The notes under the pieces are model-generated. The model had not been told where the DNA came from. It searched no databases and saw only the letters and a program-made list of their open reading frames with translations. 64,000 bases of DNA from Rhizobium rhizogenes (GTDB lineage Bacteria; Pseudomonadota; Alphaproteobacteria; Rhizobiales; Rhizobiaceae): contig NZ_CP019701.2 in the NCBI RefSeq assembly GCF_002005205.3, positions 1,550,001 through 1,614,000 on the forward strand, read 5' to 3'. Below, piece after piece: positions 8,914-18,036 of the stretch. Position 1 is the stretch's first letter; every line of letters starts with the position of its first letter. The translations under genes were made by a program, and so were the position numbers.

Positions 8914-9993
8914 ATGCTTTCACTTCGCCTGCTAACGATCATCGCCGGTTTTGCCTTTGCGGGCTCAGCAAGCGCGGCGTCGATCGGCATTGTTGCTCCG
9001 CAGAACGGGCCATATGAGCTTCTGGGGCAGCAGGTTCGGCAGGGCGCGAAGGCGGCTGCCGCCAAACTCGGGCTGGATGTCGTCGAAATCCACGAGAGCT
9101 GCGAGGACGGCAGCGGCGGCGCCATTGCCGACGGCCTCGTGGCTGCGAAAGTCAGCGCGGCGATCGGCTTCCTGTGCACCGAAACGCTGCAGGACGTTCT
9201 GCCGCCGCTGAAAGCGGCCGCCATTCCGGCCATCACGCTCTCCAGCCGCGCCCCGATCCTGATGGAAGACGCCCTGAAATACGGCTGGCCACTGTTCCGT
9301 TTCGCGCCCTCGGACAAGGCCGAATCGGAAAGGGCGGCCGAGATCATCCTGCGCGACTGGAAAGGCCATTCCATGGGCCTTGTGGATGACGGCACCATCT
9401 ACAGCCGCGAATTGATCGACCGTATCCGCTCGACGCTGGAGGAAAACGGGCTGAAGCCCACCTTTGCCGATACGATGCGGCCGAACCAGGAGCAGCAGGT
9501 GGCGCTGGTGCGCCGGCTGGCGCGAACCGGCGTCACCCACGTTTTCATCGGCGCGGAACGCAACGACATCGCTATCGTCGCCCGCGACGCCGCCTCGGAA
9601 AATTCCTCCCTCACCATCATGGGCGGCGATGCACTGGATGCCGCCAACAACCCGGTTCCGCTTACGGCAAATGTGCTGGCCATCACCCGCCCGGCCTATG
9701 ACACATTGCCATCGGCGCAGGCCGTCACCGGCGAATTGCGCGCCGCCGGCATCGAACCGGAGGGCTACGTCCTGCCCGCTTATGCGGCAGCGGAACTGAC
9801 GGCAGCACTCGCGGAAGCGGCACAGGCGCAGTCGAAACCCGCGCCGGAAATACTGGCGACCGGAACCGTCTTCAAAACCGTGATCGGCGATCTCGGCTTC
9901 AACCCGTCGCACGAACTTTCGGACAACCCCTACCGCCTGCAGCGCTGGAACGGCCAGCGCTTTGAGCCCGCGGACAAGGCCGAAAGACAATAG
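8914..9993 (+). CDS. Periplasmic binding protein, branched-chain amino acid (LivJ) type
   Basis: The ATG at 8914 was chosen because it opens a clear Sec signal peptide (LRLLTIIAGFAFAGSASA, cleavage near residue 20); upstream in-frame codons would bury it. The mature part of about 340 residues follows the type I binding-protein fold of the LivJ/Peripla_BP_6 group (PQNGPYELLGQQVRQGAKAA near the N-terminus). AGGA at 8897-8900 is the only upstream purine tract. No permease or ATPase gene is nearby, so it is an orphan or serves a transporter elsewhere. The ligand is unknown. Confidence 0.82.
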   Translation: MLSLRLLTIIAGFAFAGSASAASIGIVAPQNGPYELLGQQVRQGAKAAAAKLGLDVVEIHESCEDGSGGAIADGLVAAKVSAAIGFLCTETLQDVLPPLKAAAIPAITLSSRAPILMEDALKYGWPLFRFAPSDKAESERAAEIILRDWKGHSMGLVDDGTIYSRELIDRIRSTLEENGLKPTFADTMRPNQEQQVALVRRLARTGVTHVFIGAERNDIAIVARDAASENSSLTIMGGDALDAANNPVPLTANVLAITRPAYDTLPSAQAVTGELRAAGIEPEGYVLPAYAAAELTAALAEAAQAQSKPAPEILATGTVFKTVIGDLGFNPSHELSDNPYRLQRWNGQRFEPADKAERQ

Positions 9994-10124
9994 CTGACGT
10001 GAGCACGGCGGGAAATTCGGCAAGGCGCGGCTGAAAACCATCGGCAACCGCACGGCAGACCGTTTCAAACCCGGATACTTGATGCTAAAGGCAGCTTACG
10101 CAACGCGTCGAGAGGAGTTTGCCC

Positions 10125-10802
10125 ATGTCCCTGCCCGTCCGGATAGCACCGTCAATCCTTGCTTCCAACTTCGCCAAGCTCGGACAGGAGGTCGCCGATG
10201 TCACGGAAGCCGGCGCGGACTGGATCCATCTCGACGTCATGGACGGCCACTTCGTGCCGAATATTTCATTCGGGCCTGATGTCATCAAGGCGCTTCGTCC
10301 ACACAGCAATGCCTTTTTCGACTGCCATCTGATGATCGCCCCCGTCGATCCCTATCTCGAGGCTTTCGCCAAGGCGGGCTGCGATGGCATCACCGTGCAC
10401 GCGGAAGCCGGACCGCATCTGCATCGCTCGCTGCAGACCATCCGCACGCTCGGCAGGAAGGCCGGTGTGACGCTCAACCCCGCCACGCCGCTTTCCGTCA
10501 TTGAAAACGTGCTCGATGATGTCGATCTCGTCCTGATCATGAGCGTCAATCCCGGCTTCGGCGGCCAGAAGTTCATTCCGGCCATGCTGGACAAGATCCG
10601 TGCCGCCAAAGCGATGATCGGCAGCCGGCCGATCGAACTGGAAGTGGATGGCGGCGTGACGGCGGAAACCGCCGGCGCAATCGTTGCCGCCGGCGCCAAT
10701 GCACTGGTGGCGGGTTCGGCCGTCTTCAAGGGCGATGGCGTCGAAGACTACCGCAAGACGGTGACGCTGTTGCGCACGGCGGCGGAAGCGGCAAGATCCT
10801 GA
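10125..10802 (+). CDS. rpe: Ribulose-phosphate 3-epimerase
   Basis: This 225-residue TIM-barrel enzyme interconverts ribulose 5-phosphate and xylulose 5-phosphate in the pentose phosphate and Calvin pathways. Signature stretches are present: [11 protein letters not shown] (metal and catalytic Asp), [15 protein letters not shown] and LEVDGGV (second catalytic Asp). The ATG at 10125 follows AGAGGAG at 10111-10117, which decides against the TTG two codons earlier. It supplies ribose 5-phosphate, a purine precursor, which fits its place ahead of the pur genes. A membrane protein gene follows 55 bases later. Confidence 0.96.
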   Translation: MSLPVRIAPSILASNFAKLGQEVADVTEAGADWIHLDVMDGHFVPNISFGPDVIKALRPHSNAFFDCHLMIAPVDPYLEAFAKAGCDGITVHAEAGPHLHRSLQTIRTLGRKAGVTLNPATPLSVIENVLDDVDLVLIMSVNPGFGGQKFIPAMLDKIRAAKAMIGSRPIELEVDGGVTAETAGAIVAAGANALVAGSAVFKGDGVEDYRKTVTLLRTAAEAARS

Positions 10803-10857
10803 TTTAAAACGGAGATGCGCTGCAGGCAAGGCGAGAGGGCGTCCGGATGAGGGCTTG

Positions 10858-11376
10858 ATGGACAGCGATACGCAGGACTTCCGCAAGGTAATCTCGAAAG
10901 CGCTGTTCCCGCTCCTCGCTTCGTTTGTCTGGGCTCTCTGTTCGGCGGCCGTCGCCACGCTCGGCCTTTATCTCAGGAACCGGCTGGAAACCGACCATGC
11001 CGACGAGATCGCAGCGCTGTTTTTTCTCGGTGGCCTGATCGGATGGCCGCTGGCGACCGGCGCCTTGCGCTTTCTTCCCGCCTCCACCGCCCTGCCGCTT
11101 CGCTTTGCGGCAAGCTGTCTTGCCGTCACCTTCTTCACACTGGCGGCGGCTGCGGCATTTTTCGCTTTGCAGTACCGCATGTTTTATGCGCAATGGCATG
11201 CGCCGGCGCTCTCCCGCATCTGGTTTTTCCAGCAGCTTTTCACCTCGCTCGGCGCGGTCTACCAGTTCGCCATTCTCGGCTTCGGCCTCTATTTTCCGTT
11301 CGCCGCCATTCCGCTCGCACTGGCAGGCGCAGTCCTTTGCCGGCGGCAGCACCGCGCTTCTGAGTTCATAGATTGA
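10858..11376 (+). CDS. Four-helix integral membrane protein of unknown function
   Basis: The start ATG at 10858 follows GAGGG; the TTG one codon earlier is ignored. The 172-residue product has four hydrophobic segments, at about residues 16-40, 54-75, 84-110 and 130-160, with short charged loops and a basic C-terminus (RRQHRASEF). No catalytic motif is recognised. It sits between rpe and purB on the same strand, 55 bases after rpe. It resembles small conserved hypothetical membrane proteins of Rhizobiales, but I cannot assign a function. Confidence 0.7.
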   Translation: MDSDTQDFRKVISKALFPLLASFVWALCSAAVATLGLYLRNRLETDHADEIAALFFLGGLIGWPLATGALRFLPASTALPLRFAASCLAVTFFTLAAAAAFFALQYRMFYAQWHAPALSRIWFFQQLFTSLGAVYQFAILGFGLYFPFAAIPLALAGAVLCRRQHRASEFID

Positions 11377-11454
11377 GATTACCGGAACACTTTGCTAAAC
11401 GGGCAGCAAAATCCCTCCACCAAGCCAAGCCTCTCTACGAAGAAAGTCATTGCC

Positions 11455-12762
11455 ATGATCCCTCGTTACTCCCGGCCGGAAATGGTCGCCATCTGGTCGC
11501 CGGAAACAAAGTTCCGCATCTGGTTCGAGATCGAGGCGCATGCCTGTGACGCACTGGCGGACCTCGGTGTCATTCCGAAATCCGCAGCGCAAACCATCTG
11601 GGAAAAGGGCGGCAGCGCCACCTTCGACGTTGCCCGCATCGACGAGATCGAGGCCGTCACCAAGCACGACGTCATCGCCTTCCTGACCCACCTTGCCGAA
11701 TTTGTCGGCCCCGACAGCCGTTTCGTGCATCAGGGCATGACCTCGTCCGACGTGCTGGACACCACGCTCAACATCCAGCTCGTGCGCGCAGCCGATCTGC
11801 TGCTCGCCGATATGGACCGCGTGCTGGCCGCGCTGAAGACCCGCGCCTTCGAGCACAGGAACACGGTGCGTATCGGCCGCAGCCACGGCATCCATGCCGA
11901 GCCGACCACCATGGGCCTGACCTTTGCCCGCTTCTACGCCGAGATGCACCGCAACCGCGAGCGCCTCGTCAACGCCCGCGCCGAAATCGCCACGGGTGCG
12001 ATCTCCGGTGCCGTCGGCACCTTCGCCAATATCGACCCGCGCGTCGAGGAGCATGTCTGCGCCAAGCTCGGCCTCATCCCCGAGCCGGTTTCCACGCAGG
12101 TCATCCCGCGTGACCGCCACGCCATGTTCTTCGCGACGCTTGGCGTCATCGCCTCGTCGATCGAAAACGTCGCCATCGAAATCCGCCACATGCAGCGCAC
12201 CGAGGTTCTGGAAGCGGAAGAGTTCTTCTCGCCCGGCCAGAAGGGTTCCTCCGCCATGCCGCACAAGCGCAACCCGGTTCTGACCGAAAACCTGACCGGC
12301 CTTGCCCGTCTGGTGCGAATGTCGGTCGTTCCGGCCATGGAAAACGTGGCGCTGTGGCACGAGCGCGATATCAGCCACTCCTCCGTGGAGCGCGCCATCG
12401 GCCCCGACACGACCGTCACGCTGGATTTCGCCCTGAACCGTCTGGCCGGCGTCATCGAAAAGCTGGTGATCTACCCGGACAACATGCTGAAGAACATGAA
12501 CAAGTTCCGTGGCCTCGTGCATTCGCAGCGCGTTCTCCTGGCGCTGACGCAGGCCGGCGTTTCCCGCGAAGACGCCTACCGTCTGGTCCAGCGCAACGCC
12601 ATGAAGGTCTGGGAACAGGGTGCGGATTTCCTTGAGGAGCTGCTGGGCGACGAGGAAGTGCGCGCCGCACTTTCCGAAGAGGTGATCCGCGAGAAGTTCG
12701 ACCTCGGTTACCACACCAAGCATGTCGACACGATTTTCGCCCGTGTCTTCGGCAACGCCTGA
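11455..12762 (+). CDS. purB: Adenylosuccinate lyase
   Basis: This protein has 435 residues of the fumarase/aspartase superfamily. It cleaves SAICAR to AICAR and adenylosuccinate to AMP, both with release of fumarate. The signature loop GQKGSSAMPHKRNP is complete, with the catalytic serine, and the histidine regions TSSDVLDT and GRSHGIHAEP are present. The ATG at 11455 gives the usual MIPRYSRPEM N-terminus; an open frame 21 codons longer upstream is not family-like. It heads the purB-hydrolase-purC-purS-purQ run. An 11 bp hairpin follows 18 bases after the stop. Confidence 0.97.
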   Translation: MIPRYSRPEMVAIWSPETKFRIWFEIEAHACDALADLGVIPKSAAQTIWEKGGSATFDVARIDEIEAVTKHDVIAFLTHLAEFVGPDSRFVHQGMTSSDVLDTTLNIQLVRAADLLLADMDRVLAALKTRAFEHRNTVRIGRSHGIHAEPTTMGLTFARFYAEMHRNRERLVNARAEIATGAISGAVGTFANIDPRVEEHVCAKLGLIPEPVSTQVIPRDRHAMFFATLGVIASSIENVAIEIRHMQRTEVLEAEEFFSPGQKGSSAMPHKRNPVLTENLTGLARLVRMSVVPAMENVALWHERDISHSSVERAIGPDTTVTLDFALNRLAGVIEKLVIYPDNMLKNMNKFRGLVHSQRVLLALTQAGVSREDAYRLVQRNAMKVWEQGADFLEELLGDEEVRAALSEEVIREKFDLGYHTKHVDTIFARVFGNA

Positions 12763-12780
12763 GAAAACTCCCTGAAGTTA

Positions 12781-12810
12781 ATGCCGCCGCGGCCTTGATC
12801 GCGGCGGCAT
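12781..12810 (+). terminator. Hairpin after purB
   Basis: An 11 bp stem (12781-12791 with 12800-12810) and an 8-base loop. There is no U-tract, so termination would be weak; it may instead protect the purB transcript end. Confidence 0.4.
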
Positions 12811-12830
12811 CACAACACAGATATGGGCGC

Positions 12831-13394
12831 ATGAAAGTTTCAGAAGCAGATATCCTCATCGTCCCGGGCTATACCAATTCGGGCCCCGACCACTGGCAGA
12901 CCCGCTGGGAGCGCAAGCTTTCCACCGCCCGCCGTGTCGAGCAGGCGGAATGGTCCAAACCCGTGAAGGAAGACTGGGTCGCCCGGCTGGTGGAAGAGGT
13001 CAATGCCTCCACCAGGCCCATAGTCATCGTCGCCCATTCGCTCGGCGTGCCGACGGTGATCCATGCGTTGCCGGAAATCGGCAGGAAGGTCTCGGGCGCG
13101 CTGTTCGTCGCGCCGCCCGATGTCGCCAATCCCGATATCCGGCCGAAACATCTGATGACCTTCGGACCTTATCCGCGCGATCCGCTGCCGTTTCCGGCCA
13201 TCACCATCGCCAGCCGCAACGATCCCTTCGGCTCCTATGAACACGCCGACGACATTGCCGCGGCCTGGGGTTCGCTGCTGATCGATGCCGGCATGTCGGG
13301 CCACATCAATGCCGAGTCCGGCCATGGTCCGTGGCCGGAAGGCGGCATGGTATTCGCCCAGTTCCTGAGCCGCCTGAAGGCAGTCGACCCCTGA
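12831..13394 (+). CDS. RBBP9/YdeN-family alpha/beta hydrolase
   Basis: This 187-residue protein matches the small serine-hydrolase family RBBP9/YdeN (DUF1057-like). The N-terminal VPGYTNSGPDHWQTRW is a family hallmark, the nucleophile elbow is AHSLGV, the acid lies near SRNDPFG, and the catalytic histidine is in ESGHGPWPEG. The triad is therefore complete. The natural substrate of bacterial members is unknown. It starts at ATG 12831, with a GGGCGC purine tract upstream. It lies between purB and purC on the same strand. Confidence 0.85.
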   Translation: MKVSEADILIVPGYTNSGPDHWQTRWERKLSTARRVEQAEWSKPVKEDWVARLVEEVNASTRPIVIVAHSLGVPTVIHALPEIGRKVSGALFVAPPDVANPDIRPKHLMTFGPYPRDPLPFPAITIASRNDPFGSYEHADDIAAAWGSLLIDAGMSGHINAESGHGPWPEGGMVFAQFLSRLKAVDP

Positions 13395-13587
13395 CGGTCG
13401 CAGTCTGTGCGGCTCACCCTGCTCCCGGCCCTGTTTGCCGGCGGGCGTGGCCCTATCCGCCCGACACAAGAATTGAAGGGAAGATAGGCCAGCTGCATTG
13501 TAGTATGCGCTCTTTTCCTTTATGGGACCGCTTCAAAGACCAAACGCAACGCCACCAGAATCGGCGTCAACCAAGAGACCTGCTATT

Positions 13588-14352
13588 ATGAACCGTCGCC
13601 GCCGTATTTACGAAGGCAAGGCCAAGATCCTCTACGAGGGTCCGGAGCCAGGCACGCTTATCCAGTTCTTCAAGGACGATGCGACCGCCTTCAACAAGAA
13701 GAAGCACGAAGTCATCGACGGCAAGGGTGTGCTGAACAACCGTATCTGCGAATATGTCTTCACGCATCTGAACAAGATCGGCATTCCCACCCATTTCATC
13801 CGCCGCCTCAACATGCGCGAGCAGCTGATCAAGGAAGTGGAGATGATCCCGCTCGAGATCGTCGTGCGCAATGTCGCCGCCGGCTCTCTCTCCAAGCGCC
13901 TCGGCATCGAGGAAGGCGTGGTGCTGCCGCGCTCGATCATCGAATTTTATTACAAGTCGGATGAGCTGGAAGACCCGATGGTCTCCGAAGAGCACATCAC
14001 GGCTTTCGGCTGGGCCAACCCCGCCGAGCTTGACGACATCATGGCGCTTGCCATTCGTGTCAACGACTTCCTCTCCGGCCTGTTCCTCGGCGTCGGCATC
14101 CAGCTCGTCGATTTCAAGATCGAATGCGGCCGGCTGTTCGAAGGCGACATGATGCGCATCATCCTGGCCGACGAGATTTCGCCCGACAGCTGCCGCCTTT
14201 GGGACATCGAGACCCAGAAAAAGATGGACAAGGACCTGTTCCGCCGTGACATGGGCGGGCTGGTGGAAGCCTATTCCGAAGTCGCACGCCGTCTCGGCAT
14301 CATCAATGAAAACGAACCGATCCGCGGCACCGGCCCAGTCCTGGTAAAGTAA
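13588..14352 (+). CDS. purC: SAICAR synthetase (phosphoribosylaminoimidazole-succinocarboxamide synthase)
   Basis: This 254-residue ATP-dependent ligase joins aspartate to CAIR in purine synthesis. Family blocks are visible: [11 protein letters not shown] (nucleotide loop), [47 protein letters not shown] and [14 protein letters not shown]. The ATG at 13588 is the only sensible start. The 193-base gap before it, after the hydrolase, is large enough for a promoter but I saw no convincing one. purS begins 54 bases after its stop, with AGGAGA ahead of it, so purC, purS and purQ probably form one transcript. Confidence 0.97.
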   Translation: MNRRRRIYEGKAKILYEGPEPGTLIQFFKDDATAFNKKKHEVIDGKGVLNNRICEYVFTHLNKIGIPTHFIRRLNMREQLIKEVEMIPLEIVVRNVAAGSLSKRLGIEEGVVLPRSIIEFYYKSDELEDPMVSEEHITAFGWANPAELDDIMALAIRVNDFLSGLFLGVGIQLVDFKIECGRLFEGDMMRIILADEISPDSCRLWDIETQKKMDKDLFRRDMGGLVEAYSEVARRLGIINENEPIRGTGPVLVK

Positions 14353-14406
14353 TATCGGCTCGTGAAGTAATATTGGCCTCTTAAGGTAAAATCAGGAGAA
14401 GATCAG

Positions 14407-14649
14407 GTGATCAAGGCACGGGTGACTGTTACGCTGAAGAACGGCGTTCTCGATCCGCAGGGCAAGGCAATCGAAGGCGCGCTCGGCAGCCTCGGTTTTG
14501 GCGGCGTCGGCCATGTCCGTCAGGGCAAGGTCTTCGATCTGGAACTGGAAGGTGCCGACAAGGCCAAGGCCGAGACCGACCTGAAGGCAATGTGCGAAAA
14601 GCTGCTGGCCAATACGGTCATCGAAAACTACGCTATCGCCATCCTCTGA
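14407..14649 (+). CDS. purS: FGAM synthase subunit PurS
   Basis: This 80-residue subunit has a GTG start preceded by AGGAGA at 14392-14397. The sequence [20 protein letters not shown] is the standard PurS N-terminus. PurS links PurQ (ammonia source) and small PurL (amidotransferase acceptor site) into the FGAM synthase complex of bacteria that lack the large E. coli-type PurL. Its length is normal. purQ starts 20 bases after the stop. Confidence 0.96.
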   Translation: MIKARVTVTLKNGVLDPQGKAIEGALGSLGFGGVGHVRQGKVFDLELEGADKAKAETDLKAMCEKLLANTVIENYAIAIL

Positions 14650-14669
14650 AGCTGCAGGAGCCGCCGTCC

Positions 14670-15341
14670 ATGAAATCCGCTGTCGTCCAACTTCCCGGCC
14701 TCAACCGCGACCGCGACATGATCGCGGCCCTGACGAAAATCTCCGGAAGTGCGCCCGTCACCATCTGGCAGACGGAAACGGATATTCCCGATGTCGACCT
14801 GATCGTCATTCCGGGCGGCTTCTCCTATGGTGACTATCTGCGTTGCGGTGCCATCGCCGCCCGCATGCCGGTCATGCAGGCCATTCGCGAAAAGGCCGAA
14901 AAGGGCGTGAAGGTTCTCGGCGTCTGCAACGGTTTCCAGATTCTCGTCGAGGCGGGCATGCTGCCGGGCGCCCTGATGCGCAACGCCTCGCTGAAATTCG
15001 TCTGCCGGGAAGTGAAGCTCGAAGTCGCCAATAACGACACCGATTTCACCCGCGCCTATGACAAGGGCCAGATCCTGCGTTGCCCCGTCGCCCATCACGA
15101 CGGCAACTATTTCGTCGAAGCCGAAGAGCTGAAGACGATGGAAGACAACGGTCAGGTGGTGTTCCGTTATGCCGACGGCACCAACCCCAACGGCTCGCTG
15201 AACGACATCGCCGGCGTCATCAACGCCAGGGGCAATGTCCTCGGCATGATGCCGCATCCGGAAAATCTCATCGAAGCCGCCCATGGCGGCAATGACGGCC
15301 GCGGCCTCTTTGCTTCGGCGCTCGGCGTCATCGCGGCCTGA
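14670..15341 (+). CDS. purQ: FGAM synthase glutaminase subunit PurQ
   Basis: This 223-residue class I glutamine amidotransferase supplies ammonia for FGAR to FGAM conversion. The nucleophile Cys86 lies in LGVCNGFQ, the oxyanion and domain motif is [12 protein letters not shown], and the His/Glu pair is MPHPEN. Start ATG 14670 follows CAGGAG (14655-14660). It forms a complex with PurS just upstream and PurL, which here is 2.7 kb further on. A strong terminator follows 7 bases after the stop, ending the purC-purS-purQ transcript. Confidence 0.97.
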   Translation: MKSAVVQLPGLNRDRDMIAALTKISGSAPVTIWQTETDIPDVDLIVIPGGFSYGDYLRCGAIAARMPVMQAIREKAEKGVKVLGVCNGFQILVEAGMLPGALMRNASLKFVCREVKLEVANNDTDFTRAYDKGQILRCPVAHHDGNYFVEAEELKTMEDNGQVVFRYADGTNPNGSLNDIAGVINARGNVLGMMPHPENLIEAAHGGNDGRGLFASALGVIAA

Positions 15342-15348
15342 CAGACCG

Positions 15349-15372
15349 GGCGGGCTTCAAGCCCGCCTTTTT
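15349..15372 (+). terminator. Intrinsic terminator of purCSQ
   Basis: GGCGGGC (15349-15355) pairs with GCCCGCC (15361-15367) around TTCAA, followed by TTTTT. Confidence 0.88.
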
Positions 15373-15419
15373 AATGCCCGCTCGCGACTGCCGTTTCGGC
15401 CTCTCTTCTGGATGACCTG

Positions 15420-15824
15420 ATGTCTCTTGCTTTTCGACTGAATGCCTACAAAGCGACCGGACTGATCCTCGCTGCCGCAGCACTCGCCGCCTGCCAGCCG
15501 AAACCGCAGCCAGCTGCCTCCGTATCCCGTGCCGCCCTGCCGACGATGGAGCGGATCGCGCTTGGTGCCAATGCCTGCTGGTTCAAGTCGGGTGATGCGG
15601 CCTTCAAGGCCTATCGTCTGGCCCCGGAACTCAATTCCTTCTCCGGCCGTCCGCGCATCCTGCTAGTACCCCGCAACAGCCCGGAATCGCGCCCCATGCT
15701 GGTGGTGCAGGCCGAAGGCAATCCGGCAAAGCTCGATGCTTTCGGACCTGTCATGAACGAAGCCATTTCCGGCCGCATCGCAACCGACGTCAAGCGCTGG
15801 GCGAATGGCGGCAAAGGCTGCTGA
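15420..15824 (+). CDS. Small lipoprotein of unknown function
   Basis: This 134-residue protein has an N-terminal hydrophobic stretch and the lipobox LAAC, giving lipidation at Cys25. The mature part is about 110 residues and contains WFKSGDAAF, LNSFSGRPRILLVP and a final WANGGKGC; two cysteines (in NACW and at the C-terminus) may form a disulfide. No known domain was recognised. It starts 48 bases beyond the purCSQ terminator and so must have its own promoter. It should sit in the inner or outer membrane facing the periplasm. Confidence 0.72.
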   Translation: MSLAFRLNAYKATGLILAAAALAACQPKPQPAASVSRAALPTMERIALGANACWFKSGDAAFKAYRLAPELNSFSGRPRILLVPRNSPESRPMLVVQAEGNPAKLDAFGPVMNEAISGRIATDVKRWANGGKGC

Positions 15825-15858
15825 TCTAGATACGTCTACGTCAAAGGCGTCAGTCTCG

Positions 15859-15933
15859 CCCCTGTGCCGAGGATCTGATCACCTCGAATAAAATCAATCC
15901 GTCGCAGATCCTCGGGACAAGCCCGAGGATGAC
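15859..15933. repeat. Palindromic intergenic repeat at a convergent junction
   Basis: CCGAGGATCTG (15867-15877) is inverted at 15905-15915, and TCCTCGGG/CCCGAGGA (15909-15916, 15922-15929) forms an inner hairpin ending in GATGACGG. It lies between the ends of the lipoprotein gene and the DUF1127 gene and resembles the outer palindrome type of the RIME-like elements without their centre. Confidence 0.6.
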
Positions 15934-15969
15934 GGGGGCCATTTTCCTGCATCCCCGCGCAAATCCCAT

Positions 15970-16009
15970 AAAAAAACCCGCCAGCGCCGGTTGGGAGTGG
16001 CGTGGCGGG
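15970..16009 (-). terminator. Intrinsic terminator of the DUF1127 gene
   Basis: On the minus strand CCCGCCA pairs with TGGCGGG (16009-16003 with 15983-15977), followed by seven U. It lies 55 bases past the stop at 16065. Confidence 0.75.
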
Positions 16010-16064
16010 CTGCCGAATGGCTTGATGGCGCCGGGGAAAGAAGGCACCGCTCTCCGACAAAAAA

Positions 16065-16370
16065 TCAAAGCGACCGGGACGGCCAGGAGAGAAGCCGCGA
16101 TTTTGCGGCCTCCTTGAGAGCCTCATCCCGCGTAACGCCGATATCTTCCAGAAGATCGTCGGACAGTTCCCGCAAGGCGAGCCGTCCCCGTCGTTTCTGC
16201 TGCCAATGGGCCATGCCCGCAATCAGGCGACCAATAAGCGTGTGGGCGATCCTGGCCGGAAAGGGCGCCGGTGCGACCATGTCGCCGGCATCGCGGAACA
16301 CGCGTTCCCGTTCGTAACCGTCAGGATAGAGTGTATCCGCTGTCGAAAGGTATTGATCCATCTTGCGCAT
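16065..16370 (-). CDS. DUF1127 protein, long form
   Basis: This protein has 101 residues with the DUF1127 core near the C-terminus (LRELSDDLLEDIGVTRDEAL) and an arginine-rich lead (QQKRRGRLALREL). DUF1127 proteins in Rhizobiales include very short RNA-binding or regulatory ones; this is a longer version with about 50 extra N-terminal residues. AGGTG lies five bases ahead of the ATG at 16370, which favours that start over the ATG three codons inside. It is divergent from a MocR-type regulator 93 bases away, which probably controls it. A second DUF1127 gene lies at 34158-34397. Confidence 0.85.
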   Translation of the reverse strand: MRKMDQYLSTADTLYPDGYERERVFRDAGDMVAPAPFPARIAHTLIGRLIAGMAHWQQKRRGRLALRELSDDLLEDIGVTRDEALKEAAKSRLLSWPSRSL

Positions 16371-16420
16371 ATTGCACCTATTGTCTCCGTGCGTTTAGCC
16401 TCATTCAATGCGGACAATAA

Positions 16421-16460
16421 ATACAATTGACTTATGGATAGATACAATGCATAAATTGTC
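16421..16460. promoter_or_regulatory. Probable MocR promoter and operator repeats
   Basis: ATACAAT occurs as a direct repeat at 16421 and 16442, 21 bases (two turns) apart, and GACAAT (16413-16418) is inverted as ATTGTC (16455-16460). A -35 TTGACT (16427-16432) and a -10 ATAAAT (16451-16456) are 18 bases apart. The regulator ATG at 16464 lies only 8 bases after the -10, so the mRNA may be leaderless. Direct repeats in the promoter are typical MocR targets. Confidence 0.5.
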
Positions 16461-16463
16461 ACC

Positions 16464-17882
16464 ATGACAAATTGGCTTCCCGACATTACCGAGGGCGACG
16501 GCCCGATTTATCTTCGCCTTGCGGACAGCATCGAAGGCGCGATTTCCGATGGCACCCTGCAGGCCGGCTCGAAATTGCCGCCACAGCGCAATCTCGCCTA
16601 TGATCTGGGTGTGACAATCGGCACAATCAGCCGGGCCTATGCGCTCATTCACGAGCGTGGCCTCGTCAGCGGCGAAGTCGGCCGCGGCACCTATGTCAAT
16701 GAGCGCAAGACCCCTGCCCCGTCCCTGCCTCTGGAACCGGCAGCGGCGGCCTTCGGCAGCACGCGCCACGCCGTCGACAGCAGCGCCGAGTTCCGGCTGA
16801 ACACGACGGCCGCGCCCGATGTCGGCCAGAGCCTGCTGATCGCCAGGCACATCGAGGCCGTCACCCGGGAGCACACCTACGACATCACCAATTATGCCCG
16901 CTCTTTTCCCGACAGCTGGTGTATGGCGGGCGTCCGCTGGCTTTCCCAGAACGGCTGGTCACCGAAGCCGGAAAACATTGTCTCGACGCTCGGCGCCCAT
17001 GCGGCGGTGATGAGCGTGATCACGGCCATGACCGCGCCGGGCGACCGCATCGTCTTCGAACCGCTGACCTATTCCCATATCAGCCGCAGCGCCACGCTTG
17101 CAGGCCGGCGGGTGACGCTGGTGGAGGCCGATGAGAACGGTATTGCGCCTGATGATTTCGAACGCGTCTGCGCCCAGCAGCATCCGAAAATGATCTTCCT
17201 GATGTCCGCCGGCCAGAACCCGACCTGCGCCACCCTGCCGGAAGTACGCCGCCGCGCCATTGCCGATATCGCCCGCCGATACGGCGTCTGGATCGTCGAG
17301 GACAATCTTTATGGGGCGATGACCCGCGAGGCGATCCCGCTGATCGCCGAATTCGCACCCGACATCACCTTCGTGGTCGGCGGCCTGTCGAAATCCGTCG
17401 CCGCCGGTGTCCGGGGCGGCTGGGTCGCCTGCCCGGCGCAATATTCCTCGCGTATCCGGATTTCTCATTCGATGATAACGGGTGGCCTGCCCTTCATGCT
17501 GGCGGAACTGAATGCGCGCCTCGTCAACAGCGGCGACGCGCATGATATCCGCAAAGACTGCATTGCCGAATTGAACGGGCGCGAGGCGATCGCCCGGCGC
17601 GTCTTTGCCGGACTGGACTTCAACTCCCTGCCCGATATCGCCTTCATGTGGCTGCGGCTGCCCGAACCCTGGCTTTCCGGCACCTTCCGCAATGCGGCAA
17701 TGAAGGAAGGCGTGCTGATCGACGACGAGGACGAGTTCAAGGCCGGGCGGGCGGAAAAGGTTTTCCACCGTGTCCGCATCAGCTTTTCCGGGCCTTCCAG
17801 CCGCGAGGAACTGACACACGCCTTCGGCATTCTTCGCCATCTGCTCGATAATGGTTCAGCCGGCTATGAAAGCGTGGCCTGA
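16464..17882 (+). CDS. MocR-type regulator (GntR helix-turn-helix fused to aminotransferase fold)
   Basis: This 472-residue protein has a winged helix at residues about 15-80 (PPQRNLAYDLGVTIGTISRAY) and a fold type I aminotransferase domain after residue 100. The PLP lysine is K310 in GGLSKSVAAGVRGGW, and the other PLP contacts (MSAGQNPTCATL, VEDNLYGAM) are present, so it can bind the cofactor. MocR proteins sense PLP or amino compounds and control adjacent genes; the divergent DUF1127 gene is the nearest candidate. The start has no Shine-Dalgarno. The pair sits between purQ and purL as an apparent insertion. Confidence 0.88.
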   Translation: MTNWLPDITEGDGPIYLRLADSIEGAISDGTLQAGSKLPPQRNLAYDLGVTIGTISRAYALIHERGLVSGEVGRGTYVNERKTPAPSLPLEPAAAAFGSTRHAVDSSAEFRLNTTAAPDVGQSLLIARHIEAVTREHTYDITNYARSFPDSWCMAGVRWLSQNGWSPKPENIVSTLGAHAAVMSVITAMTAPGDRIVFEPLTYSHISRSATLAGRRVTLVEADENGIAPDDFERVCAQQHPKMIFLMSAGQNPTCATLPEVRRRAIADIARRYGVWIVEDNLYGAMTREAIPLIAEFAPDITFVVGGLSKSVAAGVRGGWVACPAQYSSRIRISHSMITGGLPFMLAELNARLVNSGDAHDIRKDCIAELNGREAIARRVFAGLDFNSLPDIAFMWLRLPEPWLSGTFRNAAMKEGVLIDDEDEFKAGRAEKVFHRVRISFSGPSSREELTHAFGILRHLLDNGSAGYESVA

Positions 17883-18036
17883 TACCGGCCCCGGCCCTGC
17901 GGGCACCGCCCGCAGGTCGCCAATATCGGCATAAACCGCCAATTAGCGGGCAAAGCGGCGCATTTTCCTGTCGCACCATTGAGCCTCTTGCGCTAAAGAA
18001 CCGGAAACTTTCCTCGGCTCGAACCGCGTGAGACCT

